Shown here piece after piece: positions 14,065 through 15,254 of a DNA stretch of 15,254 bases (its first letter is position 1; each line of letters opens with the position of its first letter). Position numbers and translations under genes: made by a program. Source of the DNA: Nitrososphaerales archaeon TH5888. Its GTDB lineage: Archaea; Thermoproteota; Nitrososphaeria; Nitrososphaerales; Nitrososphaeraceae. A model generated the notes under the pieces. It had not been told where the DNA came from. It did not search any database and saw only the letters and a program-made list of their open reading frames with translations. Location: the NCBI GenBank assembly GCA_014523595.1, contig JAATVN010000207.1:1-15254 (forward strand). Direction: 5' to 3'.

Positions 14065-15033
14065 TCAACGACTGTTGGTAGATATTTCGTCTACAATATC
14101 TATGGCATCTATTTTTCCATCCGAATCCATATCAAAGCCCTGAACTACAACTGCCCAATTGCCGTCTTGATTGAATTTTTTTAGTATTTCGTTTCCATGA
14201 TTTGTTAAGGCAAGTATAGCTGATTTAGTTCCAGCCGATCTCACTCCTGCTATGATTACGATGTTTACCTTTTCAGAGAAAGGATTTCTAATTTTTGCAA
14301 TTAACCCATGATTATCAAGCGTATGAGTTCTTCCTTGTGGAGCTATCAAACCAGACCAGTAATTGGATTCATCAAATCGTATTGGTAAATACCTGTTAAA
14401 TTCTGAAGTGATAATATTTGTTCCAGGACCGCCAATAGATATGATATTTTCTGTTCTTGATATTTTTTCCGACTTTGCATCGACATCTAATTTTACAACA
14501 AAATTTTGTGGTAGACTACAAAAACTACCCAAGAAAAAAGCAAGTTGTGTCGAGTAGTGACCATCCCTTGCAGAGGACCGGTAAGGACCGTGTGGGTCTG
14601 GAGCACCCACCACAATCACACCATTGAATAACCCATCAACAATAAAGTCTTCAAAAAATGTCCGGACGTTTCTATTAATTTTTCCATTTTTTACATTTTC
14701 AAATCTCCTCTCTCCCCAATTCATTTCTATTCCGAACGCTGCATATTCTGTTTTGTAAAGTTTCGCAGTGCCGCCACGTACGAATGATGTTTCAACTTGA
14801 CCAATAGCTCTAATGGTTAGTAATTTCCTTATGTAATAATATGCACTTTGTTCATAAATCTTGAGTTCCTTTGCGATTTGAGCCGGATACATAGGACGAC
14901 CTGCCAATAAATTTACAATTTTCCACGCTATGGGATTTGACAAAATACGTATTTCACTTGGTTTTTCGAGAATTAGAATTTCCTTCGTAAATGCATTTTC
15001 ATCCAAAGAATACACAAGGCTTTTCCTATTCAT
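14065..15033 (-). CDS. Winged-helix transcriptional regulator fused to an S-layer-like domain
   Basis: A 322-residue protein. Residues about 24-95 form a winged helix-turn-helix of the ArsR/MarR kind: SNPIAWKIVNLLAGRPMYPAQIAKELKIYEQSAYYYIRKLL contains the turn and recognition helix, followed by a wing with KLYKTEYAAFGIEM. Residues about 128-322 are a separate domain with VIVVGAPDPHGPYRS (139-153), ISIGGPGTN (198-206) and IVIIAGVRSAGTKSAI (258-273), patterns that I associate with archaeal S-layer-like proteins. It ends in an EF-hand-type loop DMDSDGKID (301-309) with Asp at 301, 303, 305 and 309. No signal peptide or membrane segment is seen, so this is probably a cytoplasmic DNA-binding protein with a ligand- or Ca-sensing domain. 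The ATG at 15033 is preferred over the adjacent TTG at 15036 because the TATA box is centred 26 nt upstream. Regulated genes are unknown; autoregulation is possible. Confidence 0.75.
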   Translation of the reverse strand: MNRKSLVYSLDENAFTKEILILEKPSEIRILSNPIAWKIVNLLAGRPMYPAQIAKELKIYEQSAYYYIRKLLTIRAIGQVETSFVRGGTAKLYKTEYAAFGIEMNWGERRFENVKNGKINRNVRTFFEDFIVDGLFNGVIVVGAPDPHGPYRSSARDGHYSTQLAFFLGSFCSLPQNFVVKLDVDAKSEKISRTENIISIGGPGTNIITSEFNRYLPIRFDESNYWSGLIAPQGRTHTLDNHGLIAKIRNPFSEKVNIVIIAGVRSAGTKSAILALTNHGNEILKKFNQDGNWAVVVQGFDMDSDGKIDAIDIVDEISTNSR

Positions 15034-15053
15034 CAATTAATGATTGGTTAACT

Positions 15054-15065
15054 ATTATATATTAA
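15054..15065 (-). promoter_or_regulatory. Strong TATA box of the regulator gene
   Basis: Minus-strand TTAATATATAAT is the best TATA match in the window. It is centred 26 nt upstream of the ATG at 15033, predicting a leaderless transcript. Confidence 0.65.
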
Positions 15066-15218
15066 TCTTGTCCGGTATGTAAAGTAGCATAATATGTTAA
15101 AATTTGTTTTGCTTTTAAGAGGCGCATTATTCTTCAAGGTGTTATAATTTTTTTTGTAGTGGTAACTTGTGATGTTAGTAATTATTTTAAACCAAATTAA
15201 ATTGTAGAATAGTGTTAT

Positions 15219-15252
15219 GTGTTCAATAATTGGATACAAGGGCAATGAACAC
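15219..15252. repeat. 7-bp inverted repeat at window end
   Basis: GTGTTCA and TGAACAC are perfect reverse complements with a 20-nt spacer, in otherwise featureless AT-rich DNA upstream of the regulator promoter. The arms are two helical turns apart (about 27 bp centre to centre), so an operator is possible. Chance cannot be excluded. Confidence 0.35.
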
Positions 15253-15254
15253 GC

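Noticed and set aside
1..15254. CRISPR arrays, insertion sequences, integrases or toxin-antitoxin genes
   Set aside because: I found no regularly spaced repeats, transposase motifs or terminal inverted repeats; the content is housekeeping and metabolic.

Overview
The window looks like a chromosomal segment of an AT-rich ammonia-oxidising archaeon (Thaumarchaeota/Nitrososphaeria, probably the soil Nitrososphaerales lineage). The evidence is archaeal-type uS13 and uS4, a tRNA-Leu with a canonical archaeal anticodon-loop intron, TATA-like boxes centred about 25-30 nt upstream of start codons (leaderless transcripts), Shine-Dalgarno sequences only at operon-internal genes, and protein families that I recognise from this group. 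The genus-level placement is inference from protein character and low GC, not a database result. I see no transposase, integrase, CRISPR array, origin or prophage gene.

Layout. (1) 1-1222, minus: N-terminal 407 codons of a mitochondrial-type aconitase, cut by the window edge. (2) 1223-1986: a non-coding stretch with two tRNA genes. One is a tRNA-Leu(UAA) on minus with an anticodon intron and a second, odd hairpin insertion in the D arm. The other is a tRNA-Thr(GGU) on plus with C instead of U at position 55. (3) 1987-3804, minus: a thiamine-diphosphate enzyme of the pyruvate oxidase/acetolactate synthase type. It is divergent from (4) 4070-7330, plus: a tightly packed sugar-phosphate operon. 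Its first gene is a natural fusion of the transketolase N-terminal subunit with ribulose-phosphate 3-epimerase. The transketolase C-terminal subunit follows with a 14-nt overlap, then a TalC-type transaldolase with a 4-nt ATGA overlap. Together they give almost the whole non-oxidative pentose phosphate pathway from three ORFs. (5) A perfect 8-bp hairpin at 7333-7355 separates this operon from the convergent next block.

(6) 7380-12798, minus: a four-gene cluster made of two different AAA+ ATPase/VWA-domain pairs. The upstream pair is a 547-aa MoxR/ChlI-like ATPase and a 448-aa VWA protein, coupled by a 14-nt overlap. The downstream pair is a compact CbbQ/NorQ-like ATPase and a CbbO/NorD-like VWA protein, with its own TATA box. 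Such pairs usually act as metal-insertion or enzyme-remodelling chaperones. The client here is unknown, and this is the best candidate in the window for an uncharacterised system. (7) 12950-14050, plus: uS13, with an unusual Ala/Pro/Ser/Thr-rich tail, and uS4. They are divergent from the AAA/VWA cluster, and both flanking genes begin with TTG. (8) 14065-15033, minus: a winged-helix regulator fused to an S-layer-like domain ending in an EF-hand-type calcium loop, with a strong TATA box. The last 190 bases are non-coding and contain a 7-bp inverted repeat.
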